Both the position numbers and the translations under genes were made by a program. DNA of 64,000 nt from Laspinema sp. D2d (GTDB taxonomy: Bacteria; Cyanobacteriota; Cyanobacteriia; Cyanobacteriales; Laspinemataceae). Of the stretch, positions 37,222 to 46,503 are shown piece by piece. The notes under the pieces were generated by a model. The model saw only the letters and a list, made by a program, of their open reading frames with translations. It was not told the origin of the DNA and made no database searches. Every line of letters begins with the position of its first letter. Position 1 is the stretch's first letter. Location of the stretch: positions 1-64,000 of the forward strand of contig NZ_JAMXFC010000008.1 in assembly GCF_025370755.1 (NCBI RefSeq). Direction: 5' to 3'.

Positions 37222-37689
37222 TTATTCCAGCGGTTCTAACGTTACCGGGTCCTCTGGAATCGGCACAATAAACCGACTATTAGCACGAACAAAACAATTC
37301 CCCTCCTCAATAGAGACAGGAATCCAAGGTTTCCCCCGCTTATCTAGCAGCACAATCTGATTAGCTAGATTTCCCGTCACCGCCTCCAATCGGTCGCCCC
37401 CTTCAAAAACCCTCACAACCGACCACTGAGAAATTTCATTGCGATTATTCGTGCGTAAGGTTTCCGGTACCTCCATACTATCCATAACAATGCCCAGAAA
37501 TTGCCGAGGCATTCGACAATTTAACCCATTCGGATCGCGATCGCTCACCTGCCAATTAAACTGACGATTTCCACGCCTTCCGGGGAACAAATAATCCCCA
37601 TCCGCATTCGTAGCAGGAACCGCCCAACTCGGACCAGAAACCAGGACCAGACTAGCCACAACAGCCGATAAACACTTTAATAGTTTCAT
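37222..37689 (-). CDS. Secreted protein with SH3-like region, function unknown
   Basis: 155 residues. A signal peptide ends near GPSWAVPA. The mature part has two cysteines (in GLNCRMP and GNCFVRA) and strands such as WSVVRVFEGGDRLEAVTGN and VLLDKRGKPWIPVS that read like a small SH3-type barrel. Probably periplasmic. No enzyme motif is seen. Confidence 0.65.
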   Translation of the reverse strand: MKLLKCLSAVVASLVLVSGPSWAVPATNADGDYLFPGRRGNRQFNWQVSDRDPNGLNCRMPRQFLGIVMDSMEVPETLRTNNRNEISQWSVVRVFEGGDRLEAVTGNLANQIVLLDKRGKPWIPVSIEEGNCFVRANSRFIVPIPEDPVTLEPLE

Positions 37690-37866
37690 TCGAGTCTAAC
37701 CTCAAAATCTTACCTCTGTTCTAGCATCTTTAGTCCGGCGATCGCAAGAGTTCCCGAGGAATTAATCCTCCCTACAATTGTATTCAATAAGTTGCTCAAA
37801 TTCCAACAGCGAATTAATCAAAATAGCCCATTTTAACAACTGCTGTTTTCCTTACAGTTTCCCGAT

Positions 37867-38058
37867 GTGATTGTGCCGGTGGAAGTGAGAACAACGGCAG
37901 CAACCCAGGAGACGGACGCGATCGCCTCGGTGAAACCCCACCCCAGTTTTCCTCCTACCGCCTGGGTTCCACCCGTTCGTTCCTTGGGATATAGTCTCGC
38001 TGCCGGGGTGTTGTTTATAGCGATCGCCTGGTTATGGATTAAGCGCAAGGACCAATGA
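37867..38058 (+). CDS. Possible small single-pass membrane protein
   Basis: A 63-codon frame from a GTG, with a proline-rich N-terminal half and one strong hydrophobic helix near the C-terminus (SLAAGVLFIAIAWLWI) followed by KRKDQ. The frame is open upstream to 37837. The topology looks like a real tail-anchored protein, but no family is recognised and no good ribosome binding site is seen. It ends two bases before the convergent methyltransferase stop. Confidence 0.35.
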   Translation: MIVPVEVRTTAATQETDAIASVKPHPSFPPTAWVPPVRSLGYSLAAGVLFIAIAWLWIKRKDQ

Positions 38059-38060
38059 TG

Positions 38061-39260
38061 TTACCTCATTGGCGGTATTCTCAACCCTTTTAACCCCTTC
38101 CCCTTTTGCTCTTCACTTAATCCTTTTCCCTGGATTAACACGCCAAATCCTCCTAATCCTCTGGGGTCGATCGCCTCATGTAAGACTTGCCTGCGGTTAA
38201 TCATCGTTCCCAAATCCATGCCGGGGGTGGTGGAGAGTGCCGCAATGCGATCGCCTAACCCCAATGCCATTAAAAACATTGCCTGTTGGGTAAACCCCAG
38301 TTTCTCTAATCCGCAGGATTCCCCGACTCGTTCCAAGGCGGTAAAATCAACGTGAGCAGTTATATCCTGTTCTCCGACTAAAATATAGGGATTATCATGA
38401 TAGCGGTGTTGATAATAACATTGTAATGTTCCTTGAGGTCGCGTTGGCGTATAATAACGGTGAGCCGGATATCCATAATCAATGGTTAGCACATATCCTT
38501 GCTTAAGTTTTTCGCTCACCTGTCTCACCCAATCCAATGAAGCAAGATTGACTTCCGTGCGATATCCGTCGGGATAGGGTTTGCCGGTGATGTCGATGTC
38601 AATCTGTTGAAAATATTCGGTAATTTTGGGCGTGGAGAGTTCACCCGTGATTTCTTCAAAGGGAGATGCTTCGGGAGACTCGGGGATGTTGTCCGAAGTG
38701 GTGATATAAATTTCTTGGAGTTTTCCCTCTATTACCTGAATTTCATGTACGGGGAAGGCATCGATTAATTCATTAGAAAAGAAACAGCCGGTGATTGAAT
38801 TTGCTGCAATTTCCTCCCAAGTCACCCAGCGCAAATTGGCACCACTGCTGGAGAGTTTTGAGAATTGCTGCTGTTGTAACTGGCGCATTGCTGGAGATTG
38901 TTCGATGATCAGATATTCGGTGGCGGCGAAACAATCTCGATGGTGGCGATAGAGATATTTGATGACATCCGCAGCGATTAATCCTTGACCCGCACCCATT
39001 TCGACGAGATGCAATGGGGTAGGATGTCCGAGAATTTCCCAGATTTCGATGAACTGCACTGCCAGCATTTCCCCAAAATCTGCACCTAAGTGGGGGGAGG
39101 TCATAAAGTCTCCTTGTGCGCCAATTTTTCCCACATGGGCGGCATAATATCCATGTTGAGGGTGGTACAGGGCTAATTCCATATAGTCGGCAAAGGTGAT
39201 TTGCCGTTGGGGATTTTGTTTGATTTTTTCTAGGATGATTTGGGTTAATATATTGGACAT
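38061..39260 (-). CDS. SAM-dependent methyltransferase, MidA/NDUFAF7 family
   Basis: 399 residues. The family mark ITFADYMELALYHPQHGYY opens the domain, followed by GDFMTSPHLGADFGEMLA and the SAM motif LVEMGAGQGLIAADV. Later NELIDAFPVHE and LTIDYGYPAHRYY are typical. The mitochondrial homologue NDUFAF7 symmetrically dimethylates an arginine in the 49-kDa complex I subunit, the counterpart of NdhH. The gene encoding NdhH lies just upstream on the same strand, which strongly supports the same substrate here. Confidence 0.88.
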   Translation of the reverse strand: MSNILTQIILEKIKQNPQRQITFADYMELALYHPQHGYYAAHVGKIGAQGDFMTSPHLGADFGEMLAVQFIEIWEILGHPTPLHLVEMGAGQGLIAADVIKYLYRHHRDCFAATEYLIIEQSPAMRQLQQQQFSKLSSSGANLRWVTWEEIAANSITGCFFSNELIDAFPVHEIQVIEGKLQEIYITTSDNIPESPEASPFEEITGELSTPKITEYFQQIDIDITGKPYPDGYRTEVNLASLDWVRQVSEKLKQGYVLTIDYGYPAHRYYTPTRPQGTLQCYYQHRYHDNPYILVGEQDITAHVDFTALERVGESCGLEKLGFTQQAMFLMALGLGDRIAALSTTPGMDLGTMINRRQVLHEAIDPRGLGGFGVLIQGKGLSEEQKGKGLKGLRIPPMR

Positions 39261-39312
39261 TTTGAGTTAGGATTTAAGAGTAGGGTGGGTATTGGTTTCC
39301 CTACCGCAATCA

Positions 39313-39426
39313 GGCGGCAGAGCCGCAAATAATGCGTGTCACGGCAGAGCCATGACACGAAAGGTCTATTTCTATTAGTCGGTTTCAACCGACTTTAGCT
39401 GTTAGGCGGGGGTTCAAACCCCCGCC
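39313..39426. repeat. Cluster of four palindromes between ndhH and midA-like gene
   Basis: In order: GCGGC-AGA-GCCGC, GTGTCACGGC-AGA-GCCATGACAC, AGTCGGTT-TC-AACCGACT, and GGCGGGGGTT-CA-AACCCCCGCC. The cores resemble those of the element at 4936-5061. Such clusters are typical of cyanobacterial extragenic repeats. Confidence 0.75.
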
Positions 39427-39455
39427 AGTTGTTGCACCTACAGGCGGGCATTTAA

Positions 39456-40649
39456 TTATCGGTCAACGGAACCCATAATCACATCGATACTGCCGAGAAT
39501 TGCCACAATATCCGCGACTTTGTTACCGCGTAAAATCGAAGACAAGACTTGCAAATTATTGAAGTCAGCCGCGCGGATTTTCCAGCGCCAAGGGAAGACA
39601 TTATCATTACCAATCAGATAAATTCCCAGTTCTCCTTTGCCACTTTCCACTCGGAAATAATGTTCTCCAGCAGGAATTTTAAAGGTAGGGGCAATCTTTT
39701 TGGCGATGAATTGATAGTCAAATCCGTTCCAGTCGGATTTGGGTCCTTCCATCATCCGCTTGGCTTCTAGGTTCTCGTAAGGTCCACCGGGAAGACCCTT
39801 TAAGGCTTGGCGAAGGATTTTCACCGATTCGCGCATTTCGGCCATGCGGACGGTATATCGCGCTAAACAGTCCCCTTCGGTTGCCCAGCAAACTTCCCAA
39901 TCAAAGTCGTCATAACATTCGTAATGGTCAACTTTTCTTAAGTCCCACTTAACGCCGGATGCTCTCAAAACGGGACCGGAAAGACCCCAGTTGATAGCTT
40001 CTTCCCGGGAGATGACGCCGAGGTTTTGAATCCGACGACGGAAAATGGGGTTGTTGGTGATTAGGCGTTCGTATTCGTCAATAACGGGATCGAAGTAGTC
40101 GCAAAAGTCTTCGCATTTATCCACCCAACCGTAGGGGATGTCAGCGGCGACGCCACCGATGCGGAAGTAGTTATTATTGACCATGCGTTGCCCGGTGGCG
40201 GCTTCCCAGAGGTCATAAATCATTTCCCGATCGCGGAAAATGTAGAAGAATGGACTCAGTGCCCCGACATCGGCGAGGAAGGGTCCCAACCAGAGTAGGT
40301 GGTTGGCGAGTCGGTTCAGTTCCAGCATGATTACCCGCAGGTAGCTGGCACGTCGGGGAACTGCGATGTCGGCGAGTTTCTCCGGCGCATTGACGGTTAC
40401 CGCTTCGTTGAACATTCCCTCAGCGTAGTCCCAGCGACTAACGTAGGGAACGTACATGATGTTGGTGCGGTTTTCGGCAATTTTCTCCATGCCTCTGTGC
40501 AGGTAGCCCAAGACTGGCTCGCAATCGACGACATCCTCGCCGTCAAGGGTGACGATTAGGCGCAGCACCCCGTGCATGGAGGGATGGTGCGGTCCCATGC
40601 TGAGAATCATGGGATCGGTTCTGGTTTCTATCCGGGTTGGTGGTGCCAT
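39456..40649 (-). CDS. ndhH: NAD(P)H-quinone oxidoreductase (NDH-1) subunit H
   Basis: 397 residues. NdhH is a peripheral-arm subunit of thylakoid NDH-1, near the quinone site. Markers include [61 protein letters not shown] and the C-terminal IMGSVDR. R52 in LHRGMEK aligns with the arginine dimethylated in the mitochondrial 49-kDa subunit. A MidA/NDUFAF7-type methyltransferase gene follows on the same strand. rsmH starts divergently upstream. Confidence 0.97.
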   Translation of the reverse strand: MAPPTRIETRTDPMILSMGPHHPSMHGVLRLIVTLDGEDVVDCEPVLGYLHRGMEKIAENRTNIMYVPYVSRWDYAEGMFNEAVTVNAPEKLADIAVPRRASYLRVIMLELNRLANHLLWLGPFLADVGALSPFFYIFRDREMIYDLWEAATGQRMVNNNYFRIGGVAADIPYGWVDKCEDFCDYFDPVIDEYERLITNNPIFRRRIQNLGVISREEAINWGLSGPVLRASGVKWDLRKVDHYECYDDFDWEVCWATEGDCLARYTVRMAEMRESVKILRQALKGLPGGPYENLEAKRMMEGPKSDWNGFDYQFIAKKIAPTFKIPAGEHYFRVESGKGELGIYLIGNDNVFPWRWKIRAADFNNLQVLSSILRGNKVADIVAILGSIDVIMGSVDR

Positions 40650-40803
40650 AAATTCAGGGTGCTCCTGTTGAGACAGATTTGGGCTGCCCTACCCGCCTGA
40701 CAAGGATTTTCTCCAATCTAAAATCGGGACGGGGTAAGGCTGTTCTGTTACCAATTGTTTCTTTTTGTTTCATTGCTTTCATCATTATAGGGAGATTGGG
40801 TCC

Positions 40804-41712
40804 GTGGTAAATCAGGGAGTGAGTGTAAATCCCGAGGCAATGGAGGGGTTTGTCCATTTGTCGGTGTTGAGTCGGGAAGTGGTGGAGGGGTTGGCGATTC
40901 GTCCTGGAGGGCGTTATTTGGATGCGACGGTGGGTGGGGGGGGTCATTCCCGGTTGATTTTGGAGGCGGCCCCGGGGGTGCAGTTGGTGGCGATCGACCG
41001 CGATCGCCTCGCCCTAGATGCCGCAGGGAGTCGGTTGGCGGAGTATGGGGATGCGGTGACATTTTGGCAAGGGAATTTTGCCGACTATCAGCCCCAGGAG
41101 ATGCGGTTTGATGGGATTGTGGCGGATTTGGGGGTGAGTTCGGCGCAGTTAGACCGCCCGGAACGGGGGTTTAGTTTTCGGTATGAGGCTCCGTTGGATA
41201 TGAGAATGGATGAACGGCAGGATTTGAGTGCCGAGGAAATTGTCAATCATTGGGATGAGGTGGAATTGGCGGATATTTTTTATCGGTATGGGGAGGAGCG
41301 GTTTTCTCGTCGGATTGCGCGGCGAATTGTGGAACGGCGTCCGTTGGAGACGACGACTCAGCTTGCCTCAGCGGTGGCTTCTTCGGTGCCTGGGAAGTAC
41401 CGCAATGGGAAAATTCATCCCGCAACCCGGGTGTTTCAAGCCTTGCGAATTGCGGTGAATGGGGAACTGGCTGCTTTGGAAACGTTTTTAGAAAAGGCTC
41501 CTGAATGGTTGCATCCGGGGGGACGTCTGGGTATTATTAGCTTTCATAGCCTAGAAGATCGACTGGTCAAGCATCGGATGCGGGATTCACCGCTTTTGAG
41601 GGTGCTGACGAAAAAGCCGATCACGCCAGGGGAAGCAGAAATTGCCCACAACTCGCGATCGCGCTCGGCCAAGTTAAGAGTATTCGAGCGCATTGAGCCG
41701 GATCTAACCTAG
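40804..41712 (+). CDS. rsmH: 16S rRNA (cytosine(1402)-N4)-methyltransferase (RsmH)
   Basis: About 302 residues from the GTG at 40804, with an AGGGAG some ten bases upstream; the longer frame and the ATG at 40840 are alternatives. Family motifs: [18 protein letters not shown] (SAM loop), [24 protein letters not shown], the long [19 protein letters not shown] region, and [13 protein letters not shown]. It modifies 16S rRNA in the ribosomal P site. It is divergent from ndhH and does not sit in a cell-wall (mra) cluster here. Confidence 0.93.
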   Translation: MVNQGVSVNPEAMEGFVHLSVLSREVVEGLAIRPGGRYLDATVGGGGHSRLILEAAPGVQLVAIDRDRLALDAAGSRLAEYGDAVTFWQGNFADYQPQEMRFDGIVADLGVSSAQLDRPERGFSFRYEAPLDMRMDERQDLSAEEIVNHWDEVELADIFYRYGEERFSRRIARRIVERRPLETTTQLASAVASSVPGKYRNGKIHPATRVFQALRIAVNGELAALETFLEKAPEWLHPGGRLGIISFHSLEDRLVKHRMRDSPLLRVLTKKPITPGEAEIAHNSRSRSAKLRVFERIEPDLT

Positions 41713-42062
41713 GAGGGGACACTCCACTGGGTTAATCCTGATGTCAAGGGTTTGGAGGGGCTAGAAACACTGACCCACTGCCTCACCTCAACAGAGTCAC
41801 GGTCTTTAACAAATTGACCGAACTCAATTGCACTCGGCTCACAAGCCAGCTCTCTATGTTAAGCTCATTTGAGCGGAGAAAAGCCCGTTAGTGCCTGCCG
41901 ATCGCCGGGTACTTTTGTAGAGAAAGGAATGCCCACCCAAAGCGTGATTTGCCAGTGGTGTTCTCAACCCGTTAGGCACCCGATTGAGATCGGCCCGTCG
42001 AAAACAGCCGTACAAGGGCGCAAGTCACACTGAATCCATATAGCCTGTAAGTGGGGTATCGC
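41713..42062. other. Intergenic, no gene seen
   Basis: 350 bases upstream of the RsbU-like gene. It contains HIP1 sites and small hairpins but nothing that I can name. Confidence 0.4.
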
Positions 42063-43730
42063 ATGAGTCGGGGAAAAGGGAGCAAGCTGAAACTGATGGT
42101 GGTCGATGATGAAATCGACAACCTAGACTTGCTATACCGGACGTTTCGGCGGGACTTTGACGTTTATCGAGCAGATAGTGCGTTTAAAGCTCTGGAGGAG
42201 CTGGACGAAAGCGGCGAAATGGCCGTGATTATTTCAGACCAGCGAATGCCAGAAATGAACGGCACAGAATTTCTCAGTAAAACGGTAGAACGGTTTCCCG
42301 ATACGATTCGGATTCTACTGACCGGCTACACCGATGTAGAGGACCTGGTAGAGGCGATTAACTCCGGCCAAGTATTCAAGTACATCACCAAACCGTGGAA
42401 CCCTGAAGAATTAAAGGCGGTGGTTCAGCAAGCGTCTGAAACTTATAAGGTAGTTAAGCAAAGTACAAATATTCTCCGTCGCGCTCTGCGCCGGGAAGCA
42501 TTATTTAATGCGGTAATGAGCGCAATTCGGGAGTCATTGGACTACCGCAGTATGTTGCAGACCATTGTGGAAACCGTTGGCGAAAATTTTGAGGCGACTC
42601 GTTGCATTCTGCGACCTGTAGAGGGCGATCGCCTCACGCCAGACTCGTTTTCCTATCTGAACCCTAACACAGGCTCCATTGATGTACCCGAGGAGGAGGA
42701 CGCCCTCATTGCCACAGTCTTGGAAAGCCGTCAGACTCAATTAGTTCAAGGAGACAACAATGGCAAGGATTCCACTCGCTTGGTTGTCCCCCTGAGCTAC
42801 CAAAAGGATCTGCTCGCGGTGATGTCGGTCTACCAAGATGGCAGCGCTAACAGTTGGTCTCCTGAAGATATCCAATTGATTGAAGGGGTGACCGAACAAG
42901 CCGCCCTGGCGCTGTCTCAAGCCAAGCTCTATCAGCGCACTGAGGAGCAAGCCCAGCAAATGATGGCTGAATTAGAGGTGGCTCGTCAAATTCAAACCAA
43001 TTTGCTTCGGCAAAGTTGGCCGGAATTTGAAACCGCTCGGGTTCAAGCCTCTTGCTATCCCGCTCGCGCCGTCGGTGGTGATTTCTTTGAGGTCTACGTT
43101 CATGCTCAAGGTGATATCTGGGTCGCTGTGGGTGATGTGTCCGGGAAGGGGGTACCCGCTGCCCTGTTTATGGCGAGTGCTATTTCGGTGATGCGGCGCG
43201 AACTGGCCCAGGAAACTTCGCCCGAACCCGAAACAGTCATGATGAACCTGAACAGCGCTCTGGCCGATGACCTAATGGGCAATAACTGTTTTATTACAAT
43301 GGTTGTGGCTCGTTATCGCCCCTCTACCCGAGAGTTGGCCTATGCAAATGCTGGACATATCTATCCCCTCGTCTGGTCTCATCAAATGTTAACTTCTTCT
43401 GATGCAGCCACCATTGAACCCAATTTCCTCAAAGCTCGGGGCATTCCTTTGGGAATTTTACCCGTTTGGAGAGGCAAGGTGGGGAGCATGGAGTTAAATC
43501 CAGGGGAAGTTTTTCTGCTAACGAGCGATGGTCTCACAGAGGCCACCATCACCAATCCAGACTCCTCGATTGGACATCATAAGGGGTCGATGTTGGAACA
43601 AGAAGGTCTCTGGCAGTTGATCGGTCAGGAAAATCACCCCCTCGACCTCAATCACTTATTAGCTCGCGTCCGCGAAATTGCTCAAGAGCAGGAAGATGAC
43701 CAAACTATACTTTCTCTGGAGGTTCTGTAA
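42063..43730 (+). CDS. Receiver-GAF-PP2C phosphatase (RsbU-like response regulator)
   Basis: 555 residues from the ATG at 42063 (GGGG six bases upstream). The receiver has D59 in IISDQRMPEMNG and K110 in YITKPWN. A GAF-like region (about 155-300) follows, then a short coiled coil ending in EVARQIQTNLL and a SpoIIE/PP2C domain with ARAVGGDFFEV, VGDVSGKGVPAAL, NAGHIYPL and LTSDGLTE. Such proteins dephosphorylate an anti-anti-sigma protein and so release a partner-switch. The RsbW-like kinase gene begins three bases after this stop. Confidence 0.9.
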   Translation: MSRGKGSKLKLMVVDDEIDNLDLLYRTFRRDFDVYRADSAFKALEELDESGEMAVIISDQRMPEMNGTEFLSKTVERFPDTIRILLTGYTDVEDLVEAINSGQVFKYITKPWNPEELKAVVQQASETYKVVKQSTNILRRALRREALFNAVMSAIRESLDYRSMLQTIVETVGENFEATRCILRPVEGDRLTPDSFSYLNPNTGSIDVPEEEDALIATVLESRQTQLVQGDNNGKDSTRLVVPLSYQKDLLAVMSVYQDGSANSWSPEDIQLIEGVTEQAALALSQAKLYQRTEEQAQQMMAELEVARQIQTNLLRQSWPEFETARVQASCYPARAVGGDFFEVYVHAQGDIWVAVGDVSGKGVPAALFMASAISVMRRELAQETSPEPETVMMNLNSALADDLMGNNCFITMVVARYRPSTRELAYANAGHIYPLVWSHQMLTSSDAATIEPNFLKARGIPLGILPVWRGKVGSMELNPGEVFLLTSDGLTEATITNPDSSIGHHKGSMLEQEGLWQLIGQENHPLDLNHLLARVREIAQEQEDDQTILSLEVL

Positions 43731-43733
43731 GCA

Positions 43734-44159
43734 ATGAGAACTGAGTTGCACGTCCCAAGCGACTTGCGGTTTTTGACGATTGTTGAAAACTGGCTGTTGG
43801 GCTGTCTGGAAATGGAGCTTGGAGATCATATTGAGTGGCCCCGTCAGTCGAATCGCTTACGTTTAGTTCTGGCGGAAGCCTATTCTAATGTGGTGCGTCA
43901 CGCTCACCGGGATCAACCCAATCTCCCGGTCCTGGTTCGTCTGGAACTCAAGGAACGGGATATCGCCCTGGAAGTTTGGGATCACGGCAAAGGGTACGAT
44001 TTGTCTACCTATATGGCCCCAGTCCCGGAACAAATGCCCGATGGCGGTTATGGATGGTTAATTATGAATCGTCTGATGGATCGCGTTGAGTACAGTCTCC
44101 AAATTGATGGTCGTAACTGTCTCAAGTTGGAAGCGAGTATGTCAGAACAAAAAGTGTAA
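43734..44159 (+). CDS. RsbW-like anti-sigma regulatory kinase
   Basis: 141 residues of the HATPase_c_2 family. The ATP site has VLAEAYSNVVRHAHRD, EVWDHGKGYD and GGYGWLIMNRLMD. Proteins of this kind bind and phosphorylate an anti-anti-sigma protein (RsbV or SpoIIAA) and may hold a sigma factor or another target. It starts three bases after the RsbU-like gene, so the pair is one operon. The third partner, an STAS protein, is not in the window. Confidence 0.88.
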   Translation: MRTELHVPSDLRFLTIVENWLLGCLEMELGDHIEWPRQSNRLRLVLAEAYSNVVRHAHRDQPNLPVLVRLELKERDIALEVWDHGKGYDLSTYMAPVPEQMPDGGYGWLIMNRLMDRVEYSLQIDGRNCLKLEASMSEQKV

Positions 44160-44477
44160 GCGATTACCTGTGGAACGGCGATCGCTCTATTTTTTTCCAG
44201 GGTTCAGATCGTCCGTTCGGGCGGCGAGGATTCTCCTATGAAAGCTACTCTCTAGGCGATCGCCCCTTGACGTTCTCCTCTCGCCCTCCCTCTAAAAAAG
44301 GGGTGCATTCTATGTCTAAGAACTCCACAAAATAAAATATCCAAAACCTACCCCCTCAAGGGTGGGGAGAAACGCGGACAAAGCCTCCCTAAGCCCGCTA
44401 CAAGAGTTAAGTAAATTCTCAACCATCGGATTGGGATAATTTATGTTTTAGCATACCCTAAGCATTTTAAAAACTCT
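44160..44477. other. Intergenic, no gene seen
   Basis: About 320 bases between the RsbW-like gene and the repeat array. No RNA gene or terminator is clear. Confidence 0.4.
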
Positions 44478-44590
44478 CTCTCCCCCATCCTCCCCATCTT
44501 CCCCATCCTCCCCATCCTCCCCATCCTCCCCATCCTCCCCATCTCCCCCATCCTCCCCATCCTCCCCATCTTCCCCATCTCCCCCATCCC
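44478..44590. repeat. C-rich repeat array
   Basis: Twelve or so CCCCATCCT, CCCCATCTC and CCCCATCTT units run head to tail. It is the longest array of this family in the window and ends just beyond the stop of the OCP-like gene. Confidence 0.8.
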
Positions 44591-44597
44591 CAATCCC

Positions 44598-45044
44598 CTA
44601 CCGTCTCAGGTTGACTAATTCTTTCAAGGATGCCAACAATTTAACCCGGACGCTGAGAATTTCTGCCTCTGGATTCAAGACAAAAAACCAGGCAACGTTC
44701 ACTTTAAAAAAAGCTGTCTCGACCTGTCCCCGGATTTCAAAATGCTGGTTTCCCTCTTCAACCGATTCCTGAAAGTCCGATCGCGGATAGAGTTTCATTC
44801 CTTTAGCTTCCGCTTCTAAATAGGCGGCGATCGCCTCCGGTCCCACTACAGGTTCCTCAAACGGTGGTTGCAGTTCCCCCTCCGGTGCAAATAACTCGCT
44901 GACTGATTCAAACTCCCCTTCATTCAAGCCCTTAAAATACTGCTGAATAGTTTTAAGAAACTCCTCTTGTCTTCCTCCTTCGGACATAGAATTATCCAAA
45001 TTTGAGTTATAATTAATCTCAGTTAGGGTCTCTATAGTTGTCAT
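44598..45044 (-). CDS. Orange carotenoid protein C-terminal domain homologue (CTDH)
   Basis: 148 residues. The fold is that of nuclear transport factor 2. The sequence matches the C-terminal domain of OCP: LNEGEFESVSELFAPEGELQPPFE, IAAYLEAEAKGMKLYP and VKLLASLKELVNL. Y36 and W119 correspond to OCP Tyr201 and Trp288, which hold the carotenoid keto group. CTDH proteins bind carotenoids as dimers and pass them to N-terminal homologues. There is no HCP or OCP gene nearby. No strong ribosome binding site is seen, and the ATG at 44987 is an alternative start. Confidence 0.85.
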   Translation of the reverse strand: MTTIETLTEINYNSNLDNSMSEGGRQEEFLKTIQQYFKGLNEGEFESVSELFAPEGELQPPFEEPVVGPEAIAAYLEAEAKGMKLYPRSDFQESVEEGNQHFEIRGQVETAFFKVNVAWFFVLNPEAEILSVRVKLLASLKELVNLRR

Positions 45045-45532
45045 AATTTTGTCGTAAAATTTTTGAATTCAATTGATAACCATTATAATTCTAGGTCACC
45101 AAATAAAATCTGGCTGCGGAAGAAAACCAAAACTTCCACAAGCCAGATTAAGTTTGCCTAGGGAGAGGCAAGAACGTTGGGAAAACTTATATCAATCTCA
45201 AGGCGAGGGTTGTATCTCCTCCCAGAGATCCAGATAAAAACTTACAGAGTTTAAAATTTAGAGATTCTTCGCCGTGGAGGTTCTGCCACCAACACGGAGG
45301 ATTAAGCCAGTAAGCGGATTATTTTCGCTTCTGCTTTTCCTTCTTGACTCCCATTATGTAACATTTCTTTACAACTAGCAACCCCTGGATAATCAGAATT
45401 ATCAATCACTGTCTTAACCTAGAGTAATGAGAGTCCCCAACCACGGCGACTGCCTTAATTTCAGCCGATCGCCTCGCCACCGATCGCCCCACCCAGAGAG
45501 GCGATCGCATTCACCTACCCAGAAATCTAGCC
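45045..45532. other. Divergent intergenic region, no gene seen
   Basis: About 490 bases between the CTDH gene and queG. It holds HIP1 sites and an AT-rich segment near the CTDH start. No RNA gene was recognised. Confidence 0.4.
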
Positions 45533-46471
45533 ATGAACCCCACCCCCACCCAAATTAAAGCCAAAGCCGAAGAATTAGGATTTCATCAAGTCGGCATCGC
45601 GGCGATCGACCCCCCAGACCCCGCCCCCATCGCCGCCTTACAACAGTGGTTAGCCCAAGGCTATCAGGCTGAAATGGAGTGGATGAACAATCCCAGACGC
45701 CAGGATATCCGCCAAGTCATGCCCGATGTCCAATCCGCAATCTGTGTCGCCCTCAACTACTACACGGAACACCAACACCCCCAAGACCCCAGTTATGCCA
45801 AAATCTCTCGCTATGGGTGGGGGCGGGACTATCATAAAATCATGCATAAAAAGCTTAAAGCTCTCACTTTATGGCTGCAAGGGCACAACCCGGAGATTCA
45901 AGCCCGCTATTATGCGGATACCGGCCCAGTCCAGGACAAAGTGTTAGCACAACGGGCGGGAATCGGTTGGATTGCTAAAAATGGCAATGTGATTTCTCGA
46001 CAGTATGGTTCCTGGATTTTTCTCGGGGAAGTTCTCACTAATTTACCTTTAACCCCGGATTCTCCCCATACTTCCCATTGTGGAACTTGTACCCGTTGTA
46101 TCCAGGCTTGTCCTCCGGGGGCGATCGAGCAACCTTTTGTAGTCGATGCCAATCGTTGTATTGCTTATCATACCATCGAAAATCGTTCAGAAACCTTGCC
46201 TGACTCCATCCAACCTCACTTAAACCGCTGGGTTGCCGGTTGCGATATTTGTCAGGAGGTTTGTCCCTGGAATCAACGCTTTGCTCAACCTACAGATGTT
46301 AGTGAGTTTCAACCCTATCCAGAGAATGTTTCACCGACGCTGGCAGAGTTAGCGGATATTTCTGATGAAGAGTGGGACCGCAGGTTTCGCGGGTCGGCAT
46401 TGCGTCGGATTAAACCGGCGATGTGGAGGCGGAATGCGAGGGCGAATTTAGATAGGATTAAGAGGGATTAA
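45533..46471 (+). CDS. queG: Epoxyqueuosine reductase (QueG)
   Basis: 312 residues. QueG uses cobalamin and two 4Fe-4S clusters for the last step of queuosine synthesis in tRNA. Cluster motifs are [12 protein letters not shown] and [11 protein letters not shown]. Other landmarks are [23 protein letters not shown] and RYGWGRDYH. The length is normal. It is convergent with the ABC ATPase gene. Confidence 0.94.
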   Translation: MNPTPTQIKAKAEELGFHQVGIAAIDPPDPAPIAALQQWLAQGYQAEMEWMNNPRRQDIRQVMPDVQSAICVALNYYTEHQHPQDPSYAKISRYGWGRDYHKIMHKKLKALTLWLQGHNPEIQARYYADTGPVQDKVLAQRAGIGWIAKNGNVISRQYGSWIFLGEVLTNLPLTPDSPHTSHCGTCTRCIQACPPGAIEQPFVVDANRCIAYHTIENRSETLPDSIQPHLNRWVAGCDICQEVCPWNQRFAQPTDVSEFQPYPENVSPTLAELADISDEEWDRRFRGSALRRIKPAMWRRNARANLDRIKRD

Positions 46472-46503
46472 CAGGGATTTCAGGGATTTTCGCGGAAGGG
46501 GAG

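Noticed and set aside
39405-39426. tRNA T-arm-like GGTTCAAACC
   Set aside because: It is the centre of a perfect palindrome of a repeat family; no acceptor or anticodon arm is present.
40748-41062. Minus-strand open frame opposite rsmH
   Set aside because: Proline/threonine-rich shadow of the rsmH gene; the plus strand is clearly coding.
44478-44590. CRISPR-like periodic array
   Set aside because: The units are 9-bp-type head-to-tail repeats without unique spacers, and no cas genes are present.
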